Source: Ascarosepion bandense
Taxonomy: Eukaryota > Mollusca > Cephalopoda > Sepiida > Sepiidae
DNA: 64,000 nt
Direction of reading: 5' to 3'
Assembly: GCA_037127315.1 (NCBI GenBank)
Contig: JBBBDQ010001922.1
Location: forward strand, 884,501 to 948,500
Shown piece after piece: positions 30,920 to 40,799 of this stretch (position 1 is the first letter of the stretch; every line of letters starts with the position of its first letter). A program made the position numbers and the translations under genes. Under the pieces are notes generated by a model that ran no database searches, was not told where the DNA came from, and worked only from the letters and a program-made list of their open reading frames with translations.

Positions 30920-32425
30920 ATTCATATGCCCATGTACCTTAACAACATATGCTATCCTGATGACGCAGTGTTGTTGGCATATTTATAACATAAACTAAAA
31001 GAACTATTAAACAAAATATGAAAATGAAAAAAACGAATAACCATTAACTTCAAAATGATAGAATAAACGTTAGTAAAAGAAGTTTAAATTAGTGTCAAAA
31101 CAAGAAATCAAACAATTGTGGAAACTTATCTGAGTCATATAGCAACAGATGTTGGAATGTGCAACACAGAAATCCAAGAGTTCTTTTTAGAAATTGTAAG
31201 AGAAATTAAGAAATCAGAAAATCTCTTCAGAAACAAAAAAAAAAAAAAAATTGGTGAACCTGAAGCAGACTACCACCATGTTTAATTTTGTTGTTTACAT
31301 TTTTTGAAATTTTTTTTAATCTTTTTTTTTTTCATGCAGTCCTATTGATTGTTACTTAAACTTTCTGATTATCAAAAAACTTTTTAAAAAATTAGAATAT
31401 TTAAACAAATTTGGTGGCGGGGGGTCAGTTTCTCATACAACGTTAAAGTAAATCGATCCTCTGTTTTCAATCCACTCATGTTGGGGTCGCATTGTTTATG
31501 TTAATTTTGTTGTTTAGCTTTTTCTTTTTTTTTTTTTTTACTTTTTTCAGCGCATTTCTATCACTTGTTACTTAAACTTTCTGATTATCAAAAAAAAAAA
31601 ATTTGAAAAATTACAATATTTAAACAAATTTGGTGGGGGTCAGTTTCTCCTACAACATTATAGTAAACCGATCCTCTATTTTCCATCCACTATAAGGTTG
31701 TATGAGAAACTGGTCCCCCCACCACTAAAATTGTTTAAATATTGAAATTTTTGCAAATTTTTTTTGTTTTTTGTCATTCGTAAAGTTTAAGGTGTAAAAG
31801 ATAATATTTCACTGAAAAACGTCCAAAAAATTTGATAATGAACACATTTACAGGTGGCAGTAATGTCCTACCGGTGACTGGTTTCAAAATGGTGGCTCAG
31901 TTTACTATAACATTGTATGAGAAACTGATCCCCCGCAGAAAATGTTTAAATATTGGAATTTGTCAAAATTTTTTGTCAATCGCAAAGCTAAGTGGTAATC
32001 AATAGGACAGCGCTGAAAAAAGTAAAAAAAACAAAATGAAAAACAACAAAATTAAACGTAGTGGTCGTCTGCTTCAGGTCCACCAAAGAATTACTTCTGA
32101 ACTGCTATGTAATATACAACTTTCTATATGGCAATGAATATTAGACAATCTCCTCGCAGATGAAGCCAAAACATTACAGATGCAGTTCTCCTGTTGATTG
32201 TTAAGGATATTAAGAACAGAACGTATTGAAGATATATAATGAAGAAAGAAGGTTTGGAGATTATAATGCTGACATGACACAATGAAAGGAAGAGAAGCAG
32301 GTGAATCAATGATCAACTGTCTCTACAAGTTGGAGTAAATAAATAGCAGAAAAGAGGGTCATAAAGAAACAAATATTGATAAAAGCAATAAAATACTGGA
32401 TGCTGTAGAAAGCCATATGTACATT
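30920..32425 (+). mobile_element. LINE-R copy split by a fold-back element
   Basis: The left part (30920-31252) holds NNICYPDDAVLLAYL, a worn reverse transcriptase motif C with Y-P-D-D at 30953-30964, and later YLSHIATDVGMCNTEIQEFF, the YLGS..T.DG.C..EI region. The right part (32085-32425) resumes at ACTTCTGAACTGCTATGTAA and runs to the LINE-R 3' end. The gap is filled by 31253-32084. Confidence 0.65.
31253..32084. mobile_element. Fold-back DNA element, 832 bp
   Basis: Terminal repeats GGTGAACCTGAAGCAGAC and, from the right end, GGTGGACCTGAAGCAGAC match about 40 of 44 bp. Similarity of the arms continues inward over ~200 bp (TTAAACTTTCTGATTATC, GGGGGGTCAGTTTCTC with their complements). Two direct sub-repeats lie in the left half (31253-31486 and 31487-31690). 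AAAAAATT/AAAGAATT (7 of 8) flank it, suggesting an 8-bp target duplication as in hAT-like elements. No frame. Confidence 0.7.
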
Positions 32426-32436
32426 CTGATTATATA

Positions 32437-32775
32437 TATATAATACTATAGTCATCCGCAGACAGATCTGTTTTGCTGTATCACAGCTCATCAGTACGGT
32501 TAGACTCCGATCGCTTCCTAAACTAGGATTGAAACCCGACCGAATCGGCGTCAGTCAGCAATTCTACCTCTGGGCCACGAGCGTCCAGTAGAAGAAGGCA
32601 GACCTTTTCGTGTATATCATTATACATGCCCAATAGCCAGAGTGCTCTAATTCATTATTGAATGAGCGATGCGTATATGCTGGAGTAGCTACTGTTTTTA
32701 AAGTCTCCCATTCTTCCAGAGTGCTCAATCAGGGTGTGAGAGCGTAAATACTATAGTCATCCGCATGTATATTCA
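32437..32775 (-). mobile_element. SINE-T, tRNA-derived, copy 1
   Basis: On the minus strand a tRNA-like head shows an A box (TGGCCCAGAGGTAGAATTG) and a B box (CGGGTTTCAATCCTAG). The conserved 3' part is GAGCTGTGATACAGCAAAAC and GGATGACTATAGTATT, ending at a short TA run. A second copy of the last ~25 bp (32752-32775) lies at its 5' side. Relatives: 33075-33380 and 34195-34420. Confidence 0.65.
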
Positions 32776-32778
32776 CAA

Positions 32779-32779
<1 letters not shown>

Positions 32780-32811
<32 letters not shown>
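32780..32811. repeat. (TA)n tract in a short palindrome
   Basis: About 16 TA units flanked by CACAAGTA and TACTTGTG, which extends the self-complementary sequence outward. Confidence 0.85.
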
Positions 32812-32812
<1 letters not shown>

Positions 32813-33027
32813 TTGTGGATATACATATATATATATATCCAAATGAATAAGGTACAAAGAAAATATTTACAACATTCAAAACATTAATTTAAAACAGTGC
32901 TCAATACAGAAATGGGAATAAACGTTTATTACCATCATTACTAATGACCTGATTTGTTCTTTCAATGTCGAAATAAAATGTACACTTTTGTAGTAGATTG
33001 TAGTTTGTAGATGTTGTAAAGTATAAT

Positions 33028-33033
<6 letters not shown>

Positions 33034-33074
<41 letters not shown>
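33034..33074. repeat. (TA)n microsatellite at SINE-T tail
   Basis: About 20 TA units directly at the 3' end of the minus-strand SINE-T copy 2; may have grown from its tail. Confidence 0.85.
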
Positions 33075-33078
<4 letters not shown>

Positions 33079-33380
33079 TAGTCATCCATATACAAGCCTG
33101 TTTTGCTGTATCACAGCTCATCAGTATGGTTAGGCACATCCACTTACTTCTGGCCGTGATGGAAACTCGACTGATTTGGTGTCAGTCGGAGTCACTACCC
33201 CCCAAGGTATAGGCGCATGGAATCAGAGAAGAGAAATTTTAACATGTTGCATATAAGCAGTGTATGCACCTGTCAGTCACCGAAAGAACTCTATTCATTT
33301 CTGAAGAGTCATGCATATAGCAGAAGTGGAAACTGCTTTTAAAATTTTCTTCTCCAGAGAGCTCAATTGTATTGAGAGCA
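33075..33380 (-). mobile_element. SINE-T, copy 2
   Basis: Minus strand: GAGCTGTGATACAGCAAAAC and GGATGACTAATACATA at the 3' end, with a head carrying CGAGTTTCCATCACGG (worn B box). It is more diverged than copy 1 in the head. It is bounded on the right by a (TA)n at 33382-33400. Confidence 0.6.
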
Positions 33381-33399
33381 TAATATATATATATATATA

Positions 33400-33985
33400 T
33401 GGTGCACAGGGTAAATTGTCACTATTTTATATTTTTAATTTTGCCCTTGCATGTTTGTTTTAGATTTGCTCAAATGCACAATATAGTAGGGTCAGTTGGG
33501 CACCATCTGTGAGGATAAAAAAAGCATCATAACACAATACACTCAGTCAGAAATTTGAAAACTGCATGTTCTAACACTTGGTATTCATACTGGAAGCTCC
33601 AATATAAACATTACAGATTGTTTGAGTGTCAAGAGGGTGGCTGCTGGAAGATCTTATGTCTGACAACAAGACTCTTCATCATGTCACAGAAGCAGGAGAA
33701 CCCAGTCATGGCTGTCAGACAATTTCTGCAACTATATAACGCAATCTAACTCCCCAAACTGCAATCCTCTTGGTTATTATGTGTGTATGGGGGGGGGGGG
33801 GCAGTTGAGCAAGAAACCAACAAACCTTCTTGTAATACCAAAGGTGATCAGAAGACAGCATTCACCAAGAATTAATCAAGAAGACCATTCTGAAGAGTTG
33901 CAAGAGATTCCAAAATTGTCTGGAATCCCTGGTTGAATCCTGTGGGGATTTTATAGAATAAGCTTAATCTTTAGTATTTCAAAAT
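33400..33985 (+). pseudogene. Mariner-like copy 4, internally deleted
   Basis: Starts GGTGCACAGGGTAAATTGTC, followed by the 5' region with GTCAGTTGGGCACCATCTGT and a short N-terminal coding part. It jumps at ~33620 to the catalytic end: GAGGGTGGCTGCTGGAAGAT, then NPLGYYV, where Gly stands for the third catalytic Asp, then VEQETNKPSCNTKGD and a 3' end with GATGTCAGTATTATTTTC. Roughly half of the transposase is missing. Confidence 0.65.
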
Positions 33986-34053
33986 ATATCTGTTAAAATA
34001 AGATGTCAGTATTATTTTCATTTTTGTTTAATTTATAAGACAGTTTCTTCATC

Positions 34054-34058
<5 letters not shown>

Positions 34059-34091
<33 letters not shown>
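34059..34091. repeat. (GT)n microsatellite
   Basis: About 16 GT units at the 3' side of a mariner copy; ends GCGCAT. Confidence 0.95.
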
Positions 34092-34094
<3 letters not shown>

Positions 34095-34194
34095 ATAAAG
34101 ATTTTATTTAAAAGGTTATTTTTTCCCCAAATAGGAGACATAGGTTTGGACCTTGCCAGGCAGCTCATTTTCTTTATAAGAAATAATGGGAAAC

Positions 34195-34414
34195 TTAATA
34201 GTCATTCACAGACAGATGTTTCACAGCTCATCAGTACAGTTAGACATCCGATTGCTTCTAGCCATGATTGAAATCCAACTGAATTGACATCAGTTGGCAA
34301 TTCTACCTCTGAGCTCTGGGTACTTGGTAGAGGAAGGTGGACTTTAGTGTGTTATATACATTGTAAACACACGCCAATAGCCAAGAGTGTTCAAATTCAT
34401 TACTGAATGAATTA

Positions 34415-34420
<6 letters not shown>
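34195..34420 (-). mobile_element. SINE-T, copy 3
   Basis: Minus strand: ACTGATGAGCTGTGAAACAT, TGTGAATGACTATTAAG at the 3' end, with a head carrying CAGAGGTAGAATTGCC (A-box side) and TTGGATTTCAATCATGG (B box). A (TA)n (34425-34454) lies on its 5' side. Confidence 0.6.
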
Positions 34421-34456
<36 letters not shown>

Positions 34457-34547
34457 GTTGAATGTAGAGCTATATTGGATGGTATTGATGGCTGGACTAC
34501 AGGTTTCGTCCTTCATTAAAATTGTCAACCAATGCAGAAAACTATAG

Positions 34548-34768
34548 AAAGTAGTGGAGTAGATAGACTAATTGGAGTAAATAGACTAAACTATCACCCG
34601 GTTCACACTCCACCCACGTCTATTGAACAGGTGAAGAGGCTCATCACTTGTTCCCTGTTTAGGATGTGGATTCCGGCTTTCTCTTTTCCAATCTTTTCAC
34701 TCTTACGTAGCCCTCTGCACGTCAGTGGTGTTACTGCCTTGCTCGGGGTGATATGATTAAAAAAAAAT
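34548..34768 (+). mobile_element. LINE-A-type 3' end, variant 1
   Basis: Near-copy of 173-386: CCGGTTCACACTCCACCCAC, GAAGAGGCTCATCACTTG, GTAGCCCTCTGCACGTCAGT, CTTGCTCGGGGTGATATGAT and an A tail. The GGAGTAGATAGACTA block at its left end is duplicated (34556, 34574). Confidence 0.7.
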
Positions 34769-34912
34769 GTTTGGCAGTAAAATAAGTCTTTTCAATGCTG
34801 ATGATTGTATTACGATAAATGGTGATAATTATTTAAAGACTTATACACTTTTGTAGTGGAGTGCTAGAGATCACAACTAAGACATTTTAAGCTAAAGATT
34901 ATATCCATGGGG

Positions 34913-35155
34913 CACCTCGGCGTGGTGTAATGGTTAGCAAACTTGTCTCGCTAGAATCATTATAACTGAGTAGTGTGTTCAATCCTCACTGGGTACCCCC
35001 ACTTTCTGCCATGTGTCACATCTAAGCTATGCTTAAAAAATCACTTTCCTCCAGGTTTGGGAGTTGGGTGCAGGGCTAACAACCCTGTCTCATAAAAGAA
35101 AACAGTTTGTTACAGAAACAGCAAAAATGCTGCCCTACACACCATTAGGTATAAA
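34913..35155 (+). mobile_element. tRNA-headed SINE sharing the 5S-SINE body
   Basis: The head (34913-35025) is tRNA-like: GGCGTGGTGTAATGGTTAGC (A box) and GTGTTCAATCCTCACTGG (B box). It then joins CCTCCAGGTTTGGGAGTTGG, GGGCTAACAACCCTGTCTC, CAGTTTGTTACAGAAACAGC and CTGCCCTACACACCATTAGG, which is the body of the 5S-headed SINEs at 20836 and 61244. So one body occurs with two different Pol III heads. Confidence 0.75.
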
Positions 35156-35223
35156 GGAAAAGTTTATTTACTGATATCATCAGACCAGAAAAAGGTCCCA
35201 ACTTTAAATCACACATATACCAT

Positions 35224-35225
<2 letters not shown>

Positions 35226-35265
<40 letters not shown>

Positions 35266-35266
35266 A
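35226..35266. repeat. (CA)n microsatellite
   Basis: About 18 CA units followed by AAACACACA. Confidence 0.95.
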
Positions 35267-35370
35267 GTAAAATTAATGACAGCAACACGAGCAGCATTCC
35301 TTGTGAGTCCATTCCTTGAAAGGCATGGACTCACTTGGACAGACACATGCTCCTCTGCCATTCTGAAGAG

Positions 35371-35932
35371 ATTTTGATCTCGAAATAATAATGTATAATA
35401 AATAGGTAATACCCAAAAACTTCTTTACCTTCCTTTATTTTACTAAACGTATTGTGACAGCCTTCAAGACCTAACCAGAAAGATAGATAGATAGAAGCTC
35501 ACCTGTAATTCTGAAGATGAGATTTTGATCTCGAAATAATAATGTATAATAAATAGGTAATACCCAAAAACTTCTTTACCTTCCTTTATTTTACTAAACG
35601 TATTGTGACAGCCTTCAAGACCTAACCAGAAAGATAGATAGATAGAAGCTCACCTGTAATTCTGAAGATGAGATTTTGATCTCGAAATAATAATGTATAA
35701 TAAATAGGTAATACCCAAAAACTTCTTTACCTTCCTTTATTTTACTAAACGTATTGTGACAGCCTTCAAGACCTAACCAGAAAGATAGATAGATAGAAGC
35801 TCACCTGTAATTCTGAAGATGAGATTTTAATCTCGAAATATTAATGTATAATAAATAGGTAATACCTAACAACTTCTTTACCTTCCTTTATTTTACTAAA
35901 CGCATTGTGACAGCCTTCAAGACCTAACCATA
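35371..35932. repeat. 151-bp tandem repeat, 3.7 units
   Basis: ATTTTGATCTCGAAATAATA starts at 35371, 35522 and 35673, and as ATTTTAATCTCG at 35824. The first three 151-bp units look identical; the fourth has several changes and ends after CTTCAAGACCTAACCA. Each full unit contains (GATA)3-4. No frame. The pattern implies recent duplication with the fourth unit as the older one. Confidence 0.88.
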
Positions 35933-36134
35933 TAAGTTTATTTACGTTTTTTTTATTATTATATCCATGCTGCAGACAGAAAAGTTAAATGCAAATAAAA
36001 GGAAGAACTGTCCAGCAAACAGAATTGACAAAGTTTGCAAAAAACAACAACAAAAATAAAGAACAGGCAAAAATAATATAAAAAAAAACAATATATTCAA
36101 GACAAATTGACTGTAATAAGGCAAATTAACAGCA

Positions 36135-36738
36135 ATGTGTGTTGTGGTGCAGTGGATAAAGGCTCGAAATGAGAAATTGGGGAGCCGAGTTCAAATTCCA
36201 GTTGAATTCATTGCATTCACTTATGCATAAATACCTTTGGGAAAGGTATTAATCAGTCTCTTCCCTCCAGTTATGGCTTAAATCACAGAACAGATTGGGT
36301 TCTATAGCCTTGGCTGTCAACCAGTCTACCACAGAAAGTAATGGCCATCTACTGAGGGATAATCTTCTGCCTAGTCAGTCATGTCTCTTTCAAGACATGA
36401 TTGCCCAAGCATGTATCACATATGGCACTTAACTGACTGACTGAATATAATATTTGGAAACATAAAACTTCTACTGCGCATAAAGTAGGGGATCGGTTTT
36501 CTATTGTTATGAAGTAATAAACTGATCCCCCACTAATTATACTTAGTATAATAATGTAATATAATCTATCTCTTCTCCTTCCAGTTATGAGATAAATGGC
36601 AGGATAGATAGTGTTCTATAGCCTTGGCTGGTAACCAGTCTACCTACTGTGGAATAATATTCTGCTCAGTCAGTCATGTCTCAAAAGAGACATGATCGCC
36701 CAAGCATGTATCATATATGGCACTTAACTGACTGACTG
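36135..36738 (+). mobile_element. Composite SINE-F, reference copy (two modules)
   Basis: Complete order: head with A box GTTGTGGTGCAGTGG and B box GTTCAAATTCCAG; body (GGTTCTATAGCCTTGG, CAACCAGTCTACC); tail (AGTCAGTCATGTCTCTTTC, GCACTTAACTGACTGACTG); fold-back linker (36485-36533); second body and tail. A 7-bp repeat AACAGCA flanks the whole (36128-36134, 36739-36745). It is the clearest case that head, two modules and fold-back move as one 604-bp element. Confidence 0.75.
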
Positions 36739-36789
36739 AACAGCAGTATGGTAAAAAGTTCACAAACTTAAAATTGTTGGTTAACACAT

Positions 36790-37280
36790 AAAAGCAAATT
36801 CACATAAATGAAAGTAGCATTCAGACTTTAAGGAAAGACAGACCAGGACTGAGACAGACGAAACCGAGAACCAACCTATTTTATTGGCTAGGAAGAAATC
36901 CCAGCATGCATATAAAAAGGGGAGGGGAAATTATTTTTCAGTCATTCCTGCAATTGGATTGAAACTAACACATGTGAGACTATATTTATCTGCATTCTGC
37001 AAAGATGGTGATTTCTAAAAATAGTTTCAAGACATTAAATTAAAGAAACGGCTTAGGTACTCAGCAGTGAGAGGAGAATGACCTTGAAGAAAAGATAAAA
37101 AAGGTCAACATCCTCTACCAACCGAAAGGTTTGGAAGGAAACGGCAATTAATACTGGAAAGCAGCTACTGTACCTGATAAACCTATTTTCCAGAAAGATT
37201 TTATGAATTTCAGCCAAAAGTAGCACTGGCTGCTCAGTCAGTGAATGCTGAACGTTTCCTTATAAGGAAAGAGTTAATAT
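36790..37280. other. Two partial repeat relics
   Basis: 36840-36950 resembles the 202-bp unit at 43715 (GAAACC.AGAACCAA, GAAGAAATCCCAGCATGCAT). 37180-37280 resembles the inside of the piggyBac MITE at 18254 (CTGGCTGCTCAGTCAGTGAA, GTTTCCTTATAAGGAAA) but has no terminal repeats. Confidence 0.45.
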
Positions 37281-37514
37281 TACCTTTACCACTCAAATAG
37301 AAAACTTGCAGTTCATCATTAAAAGCAACAAATATGAGAATGGAAAACACTATTTGAACAAAAATTTCTGGAAAGCAGTAATAACTGCAACAACAGAAAT
37401 ATGAGCAAGACCAATGAATTTTACGGATCCCACATTAATATGTGAAATAAACATTTTTTTCATGTACATTTGATAGCATATTAACCAAATATGTTTTCAT
37501 GGTCTACGTCTGAA

Positions 37515-37655
37515 GGCGATTTTCAAAGCATAGCTTTGATGTGAAACAAGTTCAAAAGTAAGGGACACTCAGTGAGGATCAAACTCACTACCCAGTTGTA
37601 ATGATTCTGGCGAGACAAACTTAGTAACTGTTAAACCACCTCAAGGTGCCATGTT
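37515..37655 (-). mobile_element. tRNA-headed SINE, head only
   Basis: Minus strand: GGCACCTTGAGGTGGTTTAA, CAGTTACTAAGTTTGTCTCG, GTAGTGAGTTTGATCCTCAC (B box), then CATCAAAGCTATGCTTTG. Matches the head of 34913-35155. The shared body is absent, so the family also exists without it or was truncated. Confidence 0.6.
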
Positions 37656-37659
37656 TGAA

Positions 37660-37996
37660 GGTGGCATAAACATGTAAAACTGTCACCAAGCTGTGCTGAT
37701 TTCTGTGTCCACACACTCTACATTTGCCTAAATTATATATCCTCTGCTGATGACCGGATTTCTCCTCCCCTCCTTATAAATATATATTTAGATGTATATT
37801 TGTTTTAGTGGTCCCCCTTTTTTTGCGCTTCATTTTCGTTACTGTTTTTAGTTTAATTTCTGATTCCAACAATTTTCTCCTGACGAGAAGTTGGACAAAA
37901 GAGATCTAGAGACTATAAATAAATTCCTTGTTTTTAGAGTAGTGTATAAATTTTGTACCTCCAAACATTTTTTACATAAGATAGATAGATAGAAGG

Positions 37997-38003
<7 letters not shown>
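37660..38003. other. AT-rich stretch, nothing recognised
   Basis: No frame or repeat of note before the (TA)n at 38004-38042. Confidence 0.4.

Positions 38004-38042
<39 letters not shown>
38004..38042. repeat. (TA)n microsatellite
   Basis: About 19 TA units; a further (TA)n of ~12 units lies at 38208-38231. Confidence 0.9.
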
Positions 38043-38047
<5 letters not shown>

Positions 38048-38196
38048 TTCCCAGCATTTCTTGTTCATGCACGTGTAGTCACATCAACATAAAAATTTAG
38101 TCTGAAGAAGTCCTAAAGAACAAAACATGTCACTTTGTCAAGATTTTTCTCCCAATTTTGTGCTTGGTATATAAAATATTACATATCGTTATCTCT

Positions 38197-38232
<36 letters not shown>

Positions 38233-38277
38233 AAATGAAGATTAACAAAACTGGTTATAAATAACCGACAATTTGAA

Positions 38278-38783
38278 ATGATTTGTTTGAACATTATTTT
38301 TGATCGATACTCGTACTTAAGTAGATATTTTATTTATAATCAAACAGTACTATATATTTATTTTTACCGGCCTGATTATTTATGATAAATTTTTGTTATG
38401 AAAATGTGTGTCATTTGAACCTGCGACCCCTATCCACATAGGGGAAGCCACCAAGTGATTTGGTGTGTCTTAGACCGTTCAACCATAATCATAGGCTTAA
38501 TTTGACTTTATTTTAGACTGATGGTCATTCATGGTTGAAAGGTCTAAGATGCGTCAGATCACTTTGTGGCTTCCCCTATGGTGGATTGTGGTTACAGGTT
38601 AGAATCCCGCCGAATGACACACATTTTCATAAGAAAAATTTATCATAAATAACCAGGCCGGTAGAAATAAATATATAATACTGTTTGATTATAAACAGAA
38701 TATCTCCTTAAATATATTGATTATTGATTATAAACAGAATATCTCCTTAAATATCGATCAAAAATAATGTTCAAACAAATCAT
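38278..38783. repeat. 506-bp palindrome with tRNA-like arms
   Basis: The outer arms match exactly for 33 bp (AATGATTTGTTTGAACATTA.. at 38278; complement ends 38783) and stay similar almost to the centre (~38500-38522). The right arm has an internal 29-bp duplication (GATTATAAACAGAATATCTC at 38688 and 38727). Each arm carries a tRNA-like sequence. It is probably a fold-back element that captured a tRNA or tRNA-SINE sequence; no clear target duplication beside the AT-rich flanks. Confidence 0.75.
38524..38619 (+). pseudogene. tRNA-Leu/Ser-like sequence (type II)
   Basis: GTCATTC and GAATGAC pair as a 7-bp acceptor stem 81 nt apart, followed by A. Between them lie GGTTGAAAGGTCTAAG (D arm, resembling GGCCGAGTGGTCTAAGG of tRNA-Leu), a long variable region (CTTCCCCTATGGTGG) and CAGGTTAGAATCCCGC (T arm; B box worn). 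The anticodon loop is irregular. The other arm (38410-38492, minus) has a better anticodon stem (CACCA/TGGTG) but a broken acceptor. Not a working gene. Confidence 0.5.
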
Positions 38784-40790
38784 TATATATATATAATTTC
38801 TTTGTCATAAAGGTAATGTTTTATTAATGAAGCATTTTCTTTCATTATATTCTATCATAGACTAATGGAATTTTTTTTTTCAAAGAAATATGGTCTGAAT
38901 TATTTTTTAACTTGAGCTGTGGCTTATCTTTATTATTTTTATTTAATATTAATTGATTCACCTGAATGAATTGCTGTAATTTTTTTAAAAAAACATTTTT
39001 TACTGAAAAGTTAAACATCTATTTATTTCAGAAAACCACTTTGATCAAATCTTTTCTCTGATATGAAGCAACTTTTCATTTAAAGATGAAATATTGAACT
39101 GTAAATTTTAAAGTATAAACCAAACACTATTTCCTATCATAAATTTTGTATAAATCTTTCTCCTAAGCTCAGTTATAAATTTGTATAATATCTAATTTTA
39201 AAATAATAAAAATGTAGGTGTGGCCAACTCTTAAATAATGAAAGTGAATTGTCAAAATATGTAAAGTCATTAATAAATGTCCAACACTTAAATTAAAGTA
39301 AATAAATTGTGGGGTATCATCAAAAACAGATAAAATAAATTAATTCAAAGAAAAGAGGCAATATTTGCCCAATTTGCTTCCTAAGCCATTGAATAATTAG
39401 CAAACCACAAACAATTCTTTCTCTGTCATTACAAAAGAAAAAGGATGTCAGTTCTTAATTATCAACACTAATTAATGACAGCATTAACGATTATCATTTT
39501 TATGACTTGTCAGTGTTTACCATTAGAATGGTCACCAGGAAAGTTTATCTTTTAATGGACTTGGTCGCATTTTTTTTCTTTTTCTTACTTTTTTGTCATT
39601 ATGCAAAAAGAAAAGAAAAAACAGGAATGAAAGAAAGATTTTTAAACTTCTGTCCTTTACATATGTTTATCTTTTTCATTTTCTCTCTTTTTTTGGGGGT
39701 CAGTGGGGATTTTTAAGTCATTGGGTAGGGGAAAGGCTGTGTTTTTTTTTTTTTTTTTTCGATGTTGTTATTTTTTAAGTAAAAGCTTTTATGTTCATTG
39801 TTAATTTTCTGCATTGCATTAATTTGAAGCAAACTATGACAAAACAAACCCAACCATTTTTTTTATTTATTTTGCTTTCCAGTTCTGACAAAATGGCACC
39901 CCATTCTCTCATTCCCTAAAAAGAAACAAATACCAAACATGGCAGTTATCAATCTCAATAAATATTTATCATAGCAACTCATATATTGCTATCTATAATT
40001 ATGTCATATAATTAATTATCTTTTAGATAATGGGCAAATTGCCAATCAAAAGAATTTGCATATTTTCAAACTTGCCTCCTCCCATCACTCTGATTGAATT
40101 TGCATTGTTTTCTCAGCACTACTTACTTTTGTATTCTTTGATGAACCAGACATTAGGAGATCCCTTTTATCTCACTGCTACTCACCATCACAGTTAAAGA
40201 GATATGAAGACTTTATTTTTCATATGAGGGTGGGATTTTTTGTGTTCTTCAGAACAATGTTTTTTGTTTATCAATGTTTATCTCCAGAAATTTCATTTTT
40301 CTTTGTTGTTCATGTCAATGTCGTGTCATTTAAATTTCTTGCTCCTTTTATGCTTAAAAGCACCTCCAGATAAATTTAAACTAAAAATAAGAAATTTAAT
40401 TCCCAAATAAATAAAAAAAAACTACCCTACCTAACAATAAAAGTACTTGTATTCACACGTTGGTCTTTATTTTACCATTTCAACACTTTTTCAAATGTCC
40501 GTAACTTAGCAAAACTTTGACTTCCCTTTTGCGTTGTATCTCTATCAACTTAAAAAATGTCAATATCTACATATAGTTATTAATGAATATATAATAAATG
40601 TAAAGGTAATAATAATTGGATTCATGCCTTTCCCAAAATGGTTGTAAAAAATTTGAGGAAAAAAAGGTTGATCATTGCAATATAGAAAGATGCTCTTAGA
40701 AAACAGGACATATCAGAAAACCTTCAGCCTAAGTATACAGGCAATATCTGAGGTAGGGTTTTCTTATCCAAAGCTGAATTTATTATTTAT
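38784..40790. other. 2 kb of AT-rich unique sequence
   Basis: No shared repeat, RNA gene or credible frame. The overlapping F-rich frames at 39507-39778 come from poly-T runs. Confidence 0.45.
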
Positions 40791-40799
40791 TTTTTATTT

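Noticed and set aside
32876..33139. An 87-codon frame with a long YIYIYI run
   Set aside because: Translation of a (TA)n microsatellite; the same applies to the frames at 1981, 18554, 18959, 30325 and 37848.
38524..38619. A functional tRNA-Leu gene
   Set aside because: Irregular anticodon loop, worn T arm, and location in a palindrome whose other arm has a different set of defects.
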